The notes: generated by a model from the sequence alone, not told the origin. A stretch of DNA of 64,000 nt from JAEXZL01 sp049943125 (GCF_049943125.1 NZ_CP188040.1:2542001-2606000); one strand, 5' to 3'; positions 1 to 8,900 are shown, numbered from the stretch's first letter. Numbers and translations are program-made.

Positions 1-321
1 TATTTAGAATATGAGTATAGTATAACCAATGGGGAAGTTGATGTTGATAAGATAATTGAAGCAAAGAGCAGAAAGAAGCTTATCACCTTTAATATGAAGG
101 AAGTAGAGCTTTTAGCCCCCTTAGATAGCTCCGAATACAAAAGCTTTTCTGGAAAACCAGAAAAAATAATTAATGCCGTTCCTAATGGAGATACTAATAG
201 GAAGTATGGAGCAATAATTAACGGTGGGGGAAAAAGAGCACAGCTTATATTTGTACCTAATAAGGAATTTGTGGATCTATGCTTTATATATAATCCAAAG
301 GCAGTGAAAAAATTTATTTAA
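1..321 (+). CDS. Hypothetical protein, C-terminal part (truncated by window edge)
   Basis: The reading frame is open from the first base and ends at TAA 319-321, so only the last 106 residues are visible and the start lies outside the window. An internal Met at base 94 could be mistaken for a start, but there is no ribosome binding site in front of it and the frame continues upstream. The visible part is a mixed charged and hydrophobic domain with a glycine-rich turn (INGGGKRAQ) and no transmembrane segment or catalytic motif that I recognise. It ends 18 bases before the next gene, so the two are probably cotranscribed. I do not recognise the family and assign no function. Confidence 0.7.
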   Translation, partial: YLEYEYSITNGEVDVDKIIEAKSRKKLITFNMKEVELLAPLDSSEYKSFSGKPEKIINAVPNGDTNRKYGAIINGGGKRAQLIFVPNKEFVDLCFIYNPKAVKKFI

Positions 322-339
322 TTAAAGAGGAAGTAAGCC

Positions 340-1377
340 ATGGAATACATCAATGATATTACTATAAACGAAGCAATTATTCACATCCTTGATAGTAACA
401 GTGATGAACCTATACTTAATAACTTCACCCTAGAGCTCAATGAAGATGTTTATAAATTTATATTGAAGCATCTACAAAGATCCTTTAAGGATGAGGAGCT
501 TAAATATGCCCTTTTTAATAAAAGAACCGTAGTAAAAGACGTCAGTCAGGAATTTTTAAAAGGGGAAGGCTTAAGTTTTATAGAGGCTTCTCAGGAGTTA
601 GCACGGCAGCTATTTTCTTTAATAAAGGGGAATGGAAATATTCCTTCCTGTGACCTTATGGTAGTTAATCTCACTACAGAATATGGTCCTATGATTGGCA
701 TATTAAAAATGGATTATGTTAAGAACTTTACTCATGAGATAGATTTTGTTGATGATCAGATTGGAATCAATATAATCCCTCATACTACAGGACTGCCTGG
801 AGGAGGACAAAAGCTTCAAAAGTCAGCCTTCATTAAGCTTATAAAAGAAGATCAGGAATTTAATCTCATGGTTATTGATAAACAAGCTAAGGGAAAAAAT
901 GAAGAAGAGTACGGGAGTAATTATTTTATTTCTAGTTACTTGGGTTGTAATATTATAAAAAACGAAAGAGACATGACAAAAGGGCTTTTAAAAGCTGCAG
1001 AGGCATGGACTAGAAACAACATAACAGAGGATGCTGACAGGGCAGAACAGCTTAGAAGTACTCTCAAGCAGAAGCTTAAGGAAGAGGAGAGCATAAATAT
1101 AGATGCCTTAAGCGAAGAGCTTTTTAGAGATGAACCGGAAAAGAAAAGAAGCTTTCAGGAATATACAGCTTCACAAGGCCTTGAAGAAGAGGTTATCCTT
1201 GACAAGGAGTATGTGGAGAAAAAGCTGAAAAGAATAAGACTAAAAATTGATAGAGATATTGATTTATATATTACGGAAGAAGCCTATAACGATATTAATC
1301 GCTTTGAGATTGTTAGAAATGGCGATGGAAGCATTAATATGATAGTTAAGCATATAATGAACTATATTGAAAAATAA
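340..1377 (+). CDS. Nucleoid-associated protein, NdpA/YejK-like (37-kDa family)
   Basis: This 345-residue soluble protein has the layout of the nucleoid-associated 37-kDa family (NdpA/YejK type, PF04245). The N-terminal half resembles the family start (INDITINEAIIHILD, LNNFTLEL), followed by a conserved central region (GILKMDYVK, DDQIGINIIP) and an acidic, coiled-coil-like C-terminal part. Characterised relatives bind DNA or associate with the nucleoid; the cellular role in clostridia is not settled. The start ATG 340 follows an AAGAGGAAG-type ribosome binding site. A strong two-way hairpin immediately after the stop separates it from the convergent fba gene. Family assignment is from overall sequence pattern, not from a catalytic motif. 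Confidence 0.75.
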   Translation: MEYINDITINEAIIHILDSNSDEPILNNFTLELNEDVYKFILKHLQRSFKDEELKYALFNKRTVVKDVSQEFLKGEGLSFIEASQELARQLFSLIKGNGNIPSCDLMVVNLTTEYGPMIGILKMDYVKNFTHEIDFVDDQIGINIIPHTTGLPGGGQKLQKSAFIKLIKEDQEFNLMVIDKQAKGKNEEEYGSNYFISSYLGCNIIKNERDMTKGLLKAAEAWTRNNITEDADRAEQLRSTLKQKLKEEESINIDALSEELFRDEPEKKRSFQEYTASQGLEEEVILDKEYVEKKLKRIRLKIDRDIDLYITEEAYNDINRFEIVRNGDGSINMIVKHIMNYIEK

Positions 1378-1408
1378 GAAGAGGAGCAGGCTCCTCTTCT
1401 TATTTTTT
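1371..1408. terminator. Bidirectional intrinsic terminator between ndpA-like gene and fba
   Basis: A perfect inverted repeat of 16-17 bp (AAAATAAGAAGAGGAGC and its complement) with a tiny AG/CAGG loop overlaps the stop of the upstream gene. It carries an A-run on the left and a T-run on the right, so it can serve both convergent genes. Confidence 0.9.
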
Positions 1409-1416
1409 ATTTAAAA

Positions 1417-2352
1417 TTATTTATTCATTGCGTTAGCGGATCCTAGTATGTGGTCGATCTTATATTCAACAACCTTCTGAACAGCATCTCTTCCAGCGCC
1501 TAAGTATTTTCTTGGATCAAATTCACCAGGGTTTTCTCCAAATACCTTTCTTACAGCTGCCGTCATGGCAAGTCTTAAGTCTGTATCCATATTTATCTTA
1601 CATACAGCCATGGAGGAAGCTTTTCTCAGCATATCCTCTGGAATACCCTTAGCATCCTTGATTGCACCACCAAATTTATTGCAGGTAGCTACGGCTTCAG
1701 CATCTACGGCAGAAGCTCCATGAAGTACTATAGGGAAGCCTGGAAGCTCTTTTCCTATTTCTTCAAGAATATTGAACTTAAGCTCTGGCTTGAAGTCTGG
1801 TGGGAACTTGAAAGCACCATGGGAGGTTCCTATAGCTATTGCTAAGGAATCGCAGCCTGTTCTTTTAACGAAGTCCACAGCTTGAGCAGGATCAGTATAT
1901 ACATGCTCAGCAGCAACAACATCATCCTCTATTCCTGCCAAAACACCAAGTTCTGCTTCTACTACTACTCCTCTAGCATGAGCATACTCTACAACCTCTT
2001 TAGTTTTAGCTACGTTCTCTTCATAATCATAATGAGAACCATCAAACATAACGGAGGTGAAACCAGCATCTATAACCATCTTTACAGCTTCTAGGTCTGG
2101 ACCATGATCAAGGTGAAGTGCAACGTCAACACCGGTTTCTGCTATTGCAGCATCAACCATAGCCTTTAGCATTTCTGGACCTGCATATTTAATAGCTCCA
2201 GTAGAGCATTGAAGGATAACTGGAGAATTTTTTGCCTTTGCTCCTCTGAGAACCCCTTGTAATATTTCCATATTGTTAATATTGAAAGCACCTATTGAAT
2301 AGCCACCTTCATAGGCCTTTTTAAACATTTCAGTTGTAGTTACTAATGCCAT
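1417..2352 (-). CDS. fba: Fructose-bisphosphate aldolase, class II
   Basis: This 311-residue cytoplasmic enzyme splits fructose-1,6-bisphosphate into dihydroxyacetone phosphate and glyceraldehyde-3-phosphate in glycolysis and works in reverse in gluconeogenesis. It shows the class II zinc signature HLDHG (His80, Asp82, His83), a further His178 in GTSHG and the LHGAS segment around His211, all expected metal or substrate ligands. Length is normal for the short class II (FbaA/GatY-like) family. The start ATG at 2352 follows a good AAGGTGG site on the minus strand. It is monocistronic, with a terminator shared with the gene to the left and a promoter plus palindromic operator candidate at 2410-2478, which suggests control by sugar flux. 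Tagatose-bisphosphate aldolase is the alternative, but no tagatose genes are nearby. Confidence 0.95.
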   Translation of the reverse strand: MALVTTTEMFKKAYEGGYSIGAFNINNMEILQGVLRGAKAKNSPVILQCSTGAIKYAGPEMLKAMVDAAIAETGVDVALHLDHGPDLEAVKMVIDAGFTSVMFDGSHYDYEENVAKTKEVVEYAHARGVVVEAELGVLAGIEDDVVAAEHVYTDPAQAVDFVKRTGCDSLAIAIGTSHGAFKFPPDFKPELKFNILEEIGKELPGFPIVLHGASAVDAEAVATCNKFGGAIKDAKGIPEDMLRKASSMAVCKINMDTDLRLAMTAAVRKVFGENPGEFDPRKYLGAGRDAVQKVVEYKIDHILGSANAMNK

Positions 2353-2409
2353 TTTTGGACCACCTTTCCTTAATTAACATATTTATAAAGCTTTATAAAA
2401 GTTTTATAC

Positions 2410-2438
2410 GGGAACAAATTTGCCCCAGGTGGGACAAA
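2410..2438. promoter_or_regulatory. Candidate operator of fba (20-bp palindrome)
   Basis: TTTGCCCCAGGTGGGACAAA (2419-2438) is a 9+2+9 inverted repeat with one mismatch. On the plus strand a GGGAAC lies at 2410 and a GGGAC at 2431, about two helical turns apart, recalling the GGGAC pair in front of cggR in this same window. It sits just downstream of the predicted transcription start, a usual position for a repressor. Which protein binds is inference; CggR is the natural candidate. Confidence 0.5.
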
Positions 2439-2442
2439 TATC

Positions 2443-2478
2443 TAAGTACATTATATATTAATTTTACTATATTTTCTA
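2443..2478 (-). promoter_or_regulatory. Predicted sigma-A promoter of fba
   Basis: On the minus strand a perfect TATAAT (plus positions 2450-2455) is preceded at 17-bp spacing by TAGAAA (2473-2478), which matches four of six -35 bases. Transcription would begin near 2443, leaving a leader of about 90 bases before the fba start. Confidence 0.55.
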
Positions 2479-2552
2479 CTATTTATCTTAAAGAATTCTT
2501 AATTTTAATATAAATTATACAATTGTTGTCATAATAAAATTTATAAGCTCTA

Positions 2553-2933
2553 TTAAAAGATATTTTCTATTGAGAATTTTTGAAGCTCCTTCACAACCTT
2601 AGCACTATGTTTTATACTATGCACTCCAGCTAGGGCATCTGCCTTTTCTTCTTCTTTGATATACTGAGTTAGTCCATAAAGCTCATGAGTAATTTCGTCT
2701 ACCTGCTGATGGTTTAAATATAGGCTGAGTTCTGAAGTCCTTTTATCGATTTTGTTGTGAAATTTATTAGCTATATCGTAGGCTTCCTCCCATCTATCAT
2801 CATTAATAAGCTCTTCTAGATTCTCACAGGTTTTTATTATTTCATTCAGAAAGCTTTGAGTTTTGCTGTTGGAAGCTACCATAAAAGCAATTAGTATAAT
2901 AAACAGGATAAAGGCGATAGCGACGTTTTTCAA
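2553..2933 (-). CDS. DUF4363 family membrane-anchored protein
   Basis: A 126-residue protein with one N-terminal hydrophobic segment (residues about 5-21) followed by an acidic, helical extracytoplasmic domain. This matches the DUF4363 family commonly found next to DUF421 genes in clostridia. The start is TTG at 2933, set by a strong GGAGGT at 7-base spacing; no better ATG exists. It begins 18 bases after the DUF421 gene ends, so the two form an operon. The function of DUF4363 is unknown; the pairing suggests a partner or regulator of the DUF421 membrane protein. No catalytic residues are recognisable. Confidence 0.75.
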   Translation of the reverse strand: MKNVAIAFILFIILIAFMVASNSKTQSFLNEIIKTCENLEELINDDRWEEAYDIANKFHNKIDKRTSELSLYLNHQQVDEITHELYGLTQYIKEEEKADALAGVHSIKHSAKVVKELQKFSIENIF

Positions 2934-2951
2934 AGGGTTACCTCCTGCTAG

Positions 2952-3629
2952 TTATTTTTGCTCCTTCCTTTGACAATAGAAGTTTCTATTAGAGTCCACC
3001 ATAGCAAGATAAATATCCTCATAGTTAGTTATCTTTTGGTTTTTAATTTGATTTTTTAGCCATTTATCACTCTTATTTATTGACTTAAGATTGCTGCTCT
3101 GCACCTTACCGTTTAATATGAGAATCACTGGCAGGCTATCCTCCGTGGAAGGAATATTTAAATCTTTCTTTGTTACAGGAGCAAGCTCGGCCTTAGGTAT
3201 AATAGAAAGCTGCCCATTATTCTCTAGGATGATGTAAGCTAAATCGCTAAAGTTAAAATGTCCGCTTATTCTAAGCTCTTCCATTAAATCGTCTACGTTG
3301 ATTCTCTGCTCTCTTAGAGCAGCAGTGTCAAGCTTTCCATCTCTTAGGAGTATTGATGGCTTTCCATCGATAATTTTTCGTAAGGTTTCAAAATGAAGCT
3401 GAACCTCTGAAAGGATAATTTGAAGTATAAGCATGGTAAGTATAGGAATGACTCCTAAAAGTAGTGGAAGACGCACATCCTGCATGGGAAGAGTAGCAAG
3501 CTCTGAAATCATTATAGTTATTACCAGCTCATAAGGCTGAAGCTGTCCTAATTGCCTTTTTCCCATGAGTCTCATAACAAATACAACGATAAAAAATAGA
3601 ATTATAGTTCTTATTATTAGGACAAACAT
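2952..3629 (-). CDS. DUF421 family (YetF/YcaP-like) membrane protein
   Basis: This 225-residue protein has three hydrophobic segments in its first 85 residues, with the family signature MRLMGKRQLGQLQPYELV between the first two. A soluble C-terminal domain follows, with the typical segment on GKPSILLRDGKL and the LRISGHFNFSDLAYIILE block. The family resembles Bacillus YetF/YrbG, which have been linked to spore properties, but the biochemical role is not established. The start ATG 3629 has a good GGGAGGTG site. It is the first gene of a two-gene operon with the downstream DUF4363 gene and diverges from the nucleoside kinase gene, sharing a 120-bp intergenic region. Confidence 0.85.
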   Translation of the reverse strand: MFVLIIRTIILFFIVVFVMRLMGKRQLGQLQPYELVITIMISELATLPMQDVRLPLLLGVIPILTMLILQIILSEVQLHFETLRKIIDGKPSILLRDGKLDTAALREQRINVDDLMEELRISGHFNFSDLAYIILENNGQLSIIPKAELAPVTKKDLNIPSTEDSLPVILILNGKVQSSNLKSINKSDKWLKNQIKNQKITNYEDIYLAMVDSNRNFYCQRKEQK

Positions 3630-3748
3630 CTATTTTTCACCTCCCTTGTGATAGTTTTTGTAAATTTCTTTGTTTTATGACATCAATGATGAAATTTAAA
3701 GTATAATAATATTAAAACTTTAAAACCTGTATAGATGAGGTGAATGCT

Positions 3749-5404
3749 ATGAGGATGGAATTGATATTAAGTAATGGTAAAAAGATAAAAGCGGAAAAAG
3801 GTAAGCTCTTATGGGATATAATAAAGGAAAACTATGAAGAGAGCCTCCTTCCTCCGGTACTTGCCATGATAAACGGTAAATATTATGAGCTGGGAAGTCA
3901 GCTAGAAGAGGGGGGGATATTTGAAGCCGTATCTCTTAATAATTCTCTTGGAAACAATAGCTATTCTAGAACTCTGCAATTTATTCTTATAAAGGCGGTG
4001 TTAGATCTCTTTCCTGAAAGCAAAATAACCATTGAACACTCTATAAGTAAGGGGATATATGGGGAGATTCACAGGAATGTGCCTCTTACAGAAGAGGAAG
4101 TAGGAAAGGTCAAGGAATACATGCAGAAGCTTATAGATGAGGACATTAAAATAAATAAGGTATCAATGAAAAAAGAGGAAGCCATGGAGCTTTTTCGTTC
4201 CTATAAAATGGAGGATAAGGTTAAGCTTCTTAAATATGTTACAGCAGATACTGTAAAGCTCTATGAGCTTCAGGGAAGATATGATTATTTTTATGGTCCC
4301 ATGGCCTATTCCACCGGGGTGATTAAATATTTTGATCTGATTTTTTATGAGCCAGGATTTATTTTAAGGCTTCCACCAGTGGAAACCCCTACGGAAATAC
4401 CTCCATTTAAAGAGTATAAAAAGCTTTCTAGGATATTCAAGGAAACTGAACATTGGCTCAACATAATTGGAGTTGCTGACGTTGGATCTCTTAACGATAA
4501 GATAGTCAATGGAGAGATTGTGGATATTGTCAGGGTGTCAGAGGCTCTTCATGAAAAGAAGATAGCTTATATAGCCGATATGATAGCAGAAAGAAGAGAA
4601 GCTAAGGTGGTATTAATCGCTGGCCCCTCCTCCTCTGGAAAAACTACCTTTGCCAATAGGCTTGCTATTCAGCTTAGGGTAAATGGTTATATTCCTAAAG
4701 CTATATCCTTAGATGATTATTTTGTTAATAGAACTAACACTCCACTAGATGATGAAGGAAAGCCTGATTATGAGTCCATAGATTCCTTAGATTTAGAGCT
4801 GTTTAACAAGCATTTAAGCTTGATTATGGATGGTCAGGAGGTGGAAATTCCTAAATATAATTTCTATACAGGAGAAAGAGAATGGGTGGGTAATAAGTTT
4901 AAGCTTCCTCAAAAGGGTATACTTATTATTGAGGGGATCCATGGCTTAAATCCTAAGCTTACAGCTACAATATTAGATGAAAATAAATTTAAGATATATA
5001 TCAGTGCCTTAACTCAGCTAAATATAGATAATCATAATAGGGTGGCCACCACTGATGTAAGAAGGATTAGAAGAATAGTAAGGGATATCCTCTCTCGAGG
5101 CTACAGCTCTGAGGTAACATTAACCTTATGGCCATCGATAAAACGAGGGGAGGAAAAAAATATATTCGTATATCAGGAGGAAGCAGATGTAATGTTTAAT
5201 TCCACCTTGGTATATGAGCTTTCCGTTCTAAAAAGATTTGCTTTGATTGAGCTTGATAAAATAAAGCCCGATTCACCAGTTTATTATGAGGCCTCCAGAT
5301 TAAAAAGCTTATTAGGTTTTTTTAAGGATATAAATGGAGATTATGTTCCTGATAATTCAATACTTAGAGAATTTATAGGTGGAAGTCTATTTTATAAGTA
5401 TTGA
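3749..5404 (+). CDS. Nucleoside kinase with N-terminal TGS/ThrRS-like domain
   Basis: A 551-residue protein with an N-terminal TGS-like ubiquitin-fold domain (about 1-65), a middle region resembling the second domain of threonyl-tRNA synthetase, and a C-terminal phosphoribulokinase/uridine kinase domain. The P-loop GPSSSGKTT lies near residues 292-300, followed by SLDDYF and by IIEGIHGLN, all standard for the uridine kinase family. The reaction is probably ATP-dependent phosphorylation of a nucleoside; uridine is the best guess but the substrate is not proven. A GTG at 3740 is in frame, but it overlaps the Shine-Dalgarno AGGTGA, so ATG 3749 is preferred. It stands alone, ending in a strong terminator. 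The fusion of TGS and kinase is a recognised architecture in Firmicutes and Thermotogales. Confidence 0.85.
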   Translation: MRMELILSNGKKIKAEKGKLLWDIIKENYEESLLPPVLAMINGKYYELGSQLEEGGIFEAVSLNNSLGNNSYSRTLQFILIKAVLDLFPESKITIEHSISKGIYGEIHRNVPLTEEEVGKVKEYMQKLIDEDIKINKVSMKKEEAMELFRSYKMEDKVKLLKYVTADTVKLYELQGRYDYFYGPMAYSTGVIKYFDLIFYEPGFILRLPPVETPTEIPPFKEYKKLSRIFKETEHWLNIIGVADVGSLNDKIVNGEIVDIVRVSEALHEKKIAYIADMIAERREAKVVLIAGPSSSGKTTFANRLAIQLRVNGYIPKAISLDDYFVNRTNTPLDDEGKPDYESIDSLDLELFNKHLSLIMDGQEVEIPKYNFYTGEREWVGNKFKLPQKGILIIEGIHGLNPKLTATILDENKFKIYISALTQLNIDNHNRVATTDVRRIRRIVRDILSRGYSSEVTLTLWPSIKRGEEKNIFVYQEEADVMFNSTLVYELSVLKRFALIELDKIKPDSPVYYEASRLKSLLGFFKDINGDYVPDNSILREFIGGSLFYKY

Positions 5405-5491
5405 GGTTATTAAGTATATTTTTATTAGATCATCCAATATAAATTTTTTAGCAAGTGTTAGGGAAGCCTATTCTTTATAGCAGCTTAGAAC

Positions 5492-5537
5492 AAAAAGCAT
5501 AAAACCAACAGCTATTACTTGGTTTTATGCTTTTTCC
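5492..5537 (+). terminator. Intrinsic terminator of the nucleoside kinase gene
   Basis: A 17-bp perfect stem (AAAAAGCATAAAACCAA and complement) with a 10-base loop and a terminal T-run, about 90 bases after the stop. The rest of the 5405-5681 gap holds only the promoter described next. Confidence 0.85.
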
Positions 5538-5590
5538 TTATAGAAAATTAATAATATTTCAGTATATTTATTTATAATAGTTAAGTATAT

Positions 5591-5619
5591 TTGATTACTA
5601 ATATTTTCTCTCTTATAAT
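5591..5619 (+). promoter_or_regulatory. Sigma-A promoter of the L,D-transpeptidase gene
   Basis: TTGATT (5591-5596), a 17-bp spacer and a perfect TATAAT (5614-5619) lie about 60 bases upstream of the start codon. The match and spacing are close to ideal for the housekeeping sigma factor. Confidence 0.7.
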
Positions 5620-5681
5620 ATAGTTATAGAGATAAATAAGATAATTTAGTTGCTTTTTAATTTTGCTATGGGGGTATTGAT

Positions 5682-7124
5682 ATGGACATTAAAACTAGGG
5701 CAAGCGAAGGTAAAATACTAATGCCAAAAGTATTGAAGGTAATGCTTATTATCCTGGCTTCAATAATTGTATTTTTTATAGCTTTTTTTATTGGTTTCAA
5801 GCTAAAGTATGCTGATACGTTTTATGGACATACTTATGTTAATGGGGTTGAAATTAGTAATATGAATCTTGAAGAGGCTTCTAAAGCTATTTCTAAGGTA
5901 TTAGATAATAAAACCTTTGTCATTAAGGATAAAAAAGAAAATATCTATGAATACTCTCTAAAGGATGATTTTGGTTTGACCTATGAATTACAGGAATCCT
6001 TAACAGAAATAAAAAAACTGGAAGATGATTTAGGAATAATTGAAAAACTGTTTACTACAAAAAACTTTGAGTTAGATAACCTTAAAATCGATGGAAAGAA
6101 ATTTCAGGATAAAATAAGTGAATCAGAGTTTTATAAAAGTGGCAGCAATGATGTAACTAAAGATGCAGAAATAGAGTTTAGTGAGAGTGAAAAAAGCTTT
6201 GTTATTAAAAAGGAGCATCAGGGAACAAATTTAATTTTAGAGGATTTTTATAAATCAGCAAAGGAACTAATTGCTGAGGGTGTTTTTGAAGTGGATCTTA
6301 CTAGTGGAGAGTATTATGAAAAGCCTAAGGTCCTTTCAGATAATGAAGCTTTAAACAAGAAGAATAATTCCTTGAATGAATTTGTGAAAGCTCATATAAC
6401 CTATCAGGTTCCTGGTGGGGAGCTTATCTGTGGACCTTTGACCTACTATAAATGGTTGAAATATGATGAAGCTAATGGCGTAGCTATAGATGCTTCCCAG
6501 GTAGAAAGGTATGTACAGGAACTAGCCAATAGCTACAATACTTATGGTAATTCCAAAATGTTTAAAACCACAAAAAGAGGAGAAATTAAAGTAGCTGGTG
6601 GGAACTTTGGGTATATAGTAAATAAAAGTAAGGAGGCAGAGGAGTTAATTAAAAATATAATCAATAAAGAGACTGTTACAAGAGAGCCAATCTATTCACA
6701 AAAAGAATTTTCTAGTAATAACGGTATCGGCAATTCTTATGTTGAAATTGACTTAACAAATCAGCAGCTATACTTTTATAACGATGGGGTAATGGTTCTT
6801 TCCAGTGGCTGTGTTACGGGAAATCCTAATAAAGGTAATGCTACTCCTTCGGGTATATATAGAGTTTATAATAAGCAAAGCCCCTCAATATTAAGAGGAC
6901 AGATCGACCCTAAGACTGGAAAAAGAGAGTATGAAACTCCTGTTTCCTACTGGATGCCTTTTAATGGCGGTATAGGCTTACATGATGCCAACTGGCAACC
7001 AACCTTTGGTGGTGATAGATATTTATCTAATGGATCTCATGGCTGTGTCAATCTTCCTGAATCAGTAGCTGCAACTATATATTCAAGAGTAAATGTAGGT
7101 ACACCAGTTATACTATATAAATAA
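5682..7124 (+). CDS. L,D-transpeptidase, membrane-anchored, with PG-binding domains
   Basis: A 480-residue cell-wall enzyme that would form 3-3 peptidoglycan crosslinks or attach wall proteins. One transmembrane anchor spans about residues 17-40, with the rest outside. Two putative peptidoglycan-binding (PG_binding_4-like) repeats follow, around 75-190 and 210-325. The C-terminal YkuD domain (about 345-480) has the catalytic SHGCVNLP motif with Cys455, and the upstream GGIGLHDANW carrying the conserved His. The start ATG 5682 is preceded by a GGGGGT site. It is monocistronic with its own promoter. The PG-binding plus YkuD layout is the common clostridial form; many clostridia carry several paralogs. 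Confidence 0.9.
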   Translation: MDIKTRASEGKILMPKVLKVMLIILASIIVFFIAFFIGFKLKYADTFYGHTYVNGVEISNMNLEEASKAISKVLDNKTFVIKDKKENIYEYSLKDDFGLTYELQESLTEIKKLEDDLGIIEKLFTTKNFELDNLKIDGKKFQDKISESEFYKSGSNDVTKDAEIEFSESEKSFVIKKEHQGTNLILEDFYKSAKELIAEGVFEVDLTSGEYYEKPKVLSDNEALNKKNNSLNEFVKAHITYQVPGGELICGPLTYYKWLKYDEANGVAIDASQVERYVQELANSYNTYGNSKMFKTTKRGEIKVAGGNFGYIVNKSKEAEELIKNIINKETVTREPIYSQKEFSSNNGIGNSYVEIDLTNQQLYFYNDGVMVLSSGCVTGNPNKGNATPSGIYRVYNKQSPSILRGQIDPKTGKREYETPVSYWMPFNGGIGLHDANWQPTFGGDRYLSNGSHGCVNLPESVAATIYSRVNVGTPVILYK

Positions 7125-7269
7125 TATATAGTCTTAATAGCTATATAATTAATATTATTTTAATTACTTTAACCCTCAGGACAACTTTTCTATTTTAATT
7201 TCATAGTAACTGTTATAAAATATACCCTGAGCATAGATATTGATGTAAGAAATAGAGAGGGGAAGATAA

Positions 7270-7953
7270 ATGAAAAAATATGGAGTCTTTGATGTATTAG
7301 GTCCTATAATGATTGGACCCTCCAGCTCTCATACGGCAGGTGCCGCTAGACTCGGCAAGATCTTTGGAGTTATGGCAGGAGAGGATATTGAAAAGGTAGA
7401 GTTTTTACTTCATGGTTCCTTTGGAAAAACCTATAGGGGTCATGGTACAGATAGAGCACTGGTTGCAGGAATATTAGGTATGGAACCAAGTGACGAGAGA
7501 TTAAGAGATGCTTTAGAAATAGCAAAGGAAAGAAATATAGATATTATCTTCACGGAGAAGGATTTAGGAGATGTACATCCTAATACAGTGAAGGCCCTGA
7601 TAGGCTGCAGGGGAGGAAGACAATTTACAGCACAGGGCTCCTCAATCGGAGGAGGAAGCATTATAATTACAGAGGTAGACGGTGAGGAAGTGGAATTTAC
7701 TGGCGCATATCCAACCTTAATCATAAGTCATAAGGATATTCCAGGGCAGGTTTCTAAGGTAACAACCTTGTTATATACCCAAGGGATTAATATTGCTTAT
7801 ATGAAGGTTTTTAGGCACCATAGAGGAGACACTGCTACCATGGTTTTTGAAACAGATGATAACATTCCACAGGCAGTACTAGATTGCATTACAGGTATTA
7901 TGGACGTAAAAAGCGTTACCTACATAAGTCCTGTAAAGGAGGGTGAAGCTTAA
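7270..7953 (+). CDS. sdaAB: L-serine dehydratase, iron-sulfur type, beta subunit
   Basis: A 227-residue subunit of the oxygen-labile [4Fe-4S] L-serine dehydratase, which deaminates serine to pyruvate and ammonia. The N-terminal GPSSSHTAGAARLG block is the family signature, and an ACT domain (about residues 148-222) fills the C-terminus, usually the site of allosteric serine sensing. The start ATG follows AGAGAGGGGAAG. The stop codon overlaps the start of the alpha-subunit gene by one base (TAATG), indicating coupled translation of the two subunits. Two-subunit serine dehydratases are typical of amino-acid-fermenting clostridia. Confidence 0.95.
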   Translation: MKKYGVFDVLGPIMIGPSSSHTAGAARLGKIFGVMAGEDIEKVEFLLHGSFGKTYRGHGTDRALVAGILGMEPSDERLRDALEIAKERNIDIIFTEKDLGDVHPNTVKALIGCRGGRQFTAQGSSIGGGSIIITEVDGEEVEFTGAYPTLIISHKDIPGQVSKVTTLLYTQGINIAYMKVFRHHRGDTATMVFETDDNIPQAVLDCITGIMDVKSVTYISPVKEGEA

Positions 7954-8831
7954 TGTATGCAGGAAATGGTGAAGAGCTTTTAAAAATATGCACCGCTAAA
8001 AACATCTCTCTTGCTGAGTATTCAATTCTTCTTGAAATGGAAAACACCGGGGATACCAGAGAAGAGCTGATTAAGAGGATGACCAAGAATTTAAGAGTAA
8101 TGATGCAATCAGCAGCTATGGGCATGGATAAAGAGGTCAAATCCGTTACAGGTCTCATAGGTGGCGATGCTTACAAGCTCAGTGAATATATTAAAAAAGG
8201 GAAAAGCCTTACGGGAATGACCATGGTTAAAGCCATGGCGAGAGCTTTGTCTTGTTCGGAAGTTAATGCTTCCATGGGAAGGATTGTTGCTGCACCAACA
8301 GCAGGCTCCTGCGGCATATTGCCTGCTGTTATCATAACTGCTGGAGAACAGCTAAATCTTACAGAAGAGGAGATGGTTATGGGACTCTTCACCTCTTCAG
8401 CGGTGGGAATGATAATAGCTAAGAATGCCACTCTGGCAGGAGCGGAGGGAGGATGCCAAGCGGAATGCGGCTCTGCGGCAGCCATGGCTGCTGCTGCAGT
8501 GGTAGAAATGATGGGCGGAACCCCTGAAATGGCCTTAAATGCTGGAGCTATAGTTATAAAAAACATACTAGGACTCGTATGCGATCCAGTGGCAGGGCTG
8601 GTAGAAGTGCCTTGTGCAAAGAGAAATGCTGCAGGAGCAGTTAGTGCTCTTACCACAGCAGAGATGGTTATGGCTGGAGTTCTAAGTAGAATACCCTTTG
8701 ATGATATGATTGAAGCCATGTATAGAATTGGTAAGTCTCTTCCCATGGAGCTTAGAGAAACAGCTATGGGAGGCTGCGCAATTACAAAAAGAGGTATAGA
8801 GCTTGCAAAGAGTGTAGGAATGCACAAATAA
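7953..8831 (+). CDS. sdaAA: L-serine dehydratase, iron-sulfur type, alpha subunit
   Basis: The 292-residue catalytic subunit partnering SdaAB. It has the conserved AAPTAGSCGILPAV segment and further cysteines (GGCQAECGSA, LVCDPVAG, METAMGGCA-type region) expected to hold the [4Fe-4S] cluster used in dehydration. No transmembrane segment is predicted; some AlaGly-rich helices look hydrophobic but are core helices of the family. Its ATG overlaps the stop of sdaAB, with the Shine-Dalgarno GGAGGGTG inside the upstream coding region. A good terminator follows, so sdaAB-sdaAA form a closed two-gene operon. Confidence 0.95.
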   Translation: MYAGNGEELLKICTAKNISLAEYSILLEMENTGDTREELIKRMTKNLRVMMQSAAMGMDKEVKSVTGLIGGDAYKLSEYIKKGKSLTGMTMVKAMARALSCSEVNASMGRIVAAPTAGSCGILPAVIITAGEQLNLTEEEMVMGLFTSSAVGMIIAKNATLAGAEGGCQAECGSAAAMAAAAVVEMMGGTPEMALNAGAIVIKNILGLVCDPVAGLVEVPCAKRNAAGAVSALTTAEMVMAGVLSRIPFDDMIEAMYRIGKSLPMELRETAMGGCAITKRGIELAKSVGMHK

Positions 8832-8854
8832 GATTGATAATTATGATATAGGAT

Positions 8855-8900
8855 GAGCAACATGACTGAAGGCTTTTGAGCAGTCATGCTGCTCTTTTAT
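8855..8900 (+). terminator. Intrinsic terminator of sdaAB-sdaAA
   Basis: A 14-nt inverted repeat (GAGCAACATGACTG / CAGTCATGCTGCTC, one mismatch) with a 12-base loop and a TTTTATTT tail follows the sdaAA stop. Confidence 0.8.

Noticed and set aside
1882..2094. Plus-strand 70-codon ORF inside fba
   Set aside because: Antisense shadow of the well-supported aldolase gene.
8171..8887. Long minus-strand ORF (238 codons) opposite sdaAA
   Set aside because: It mirrors the Ala/Gly-rich coding pattern of sdaAA, has no ribosome binding site and no recognisable family.
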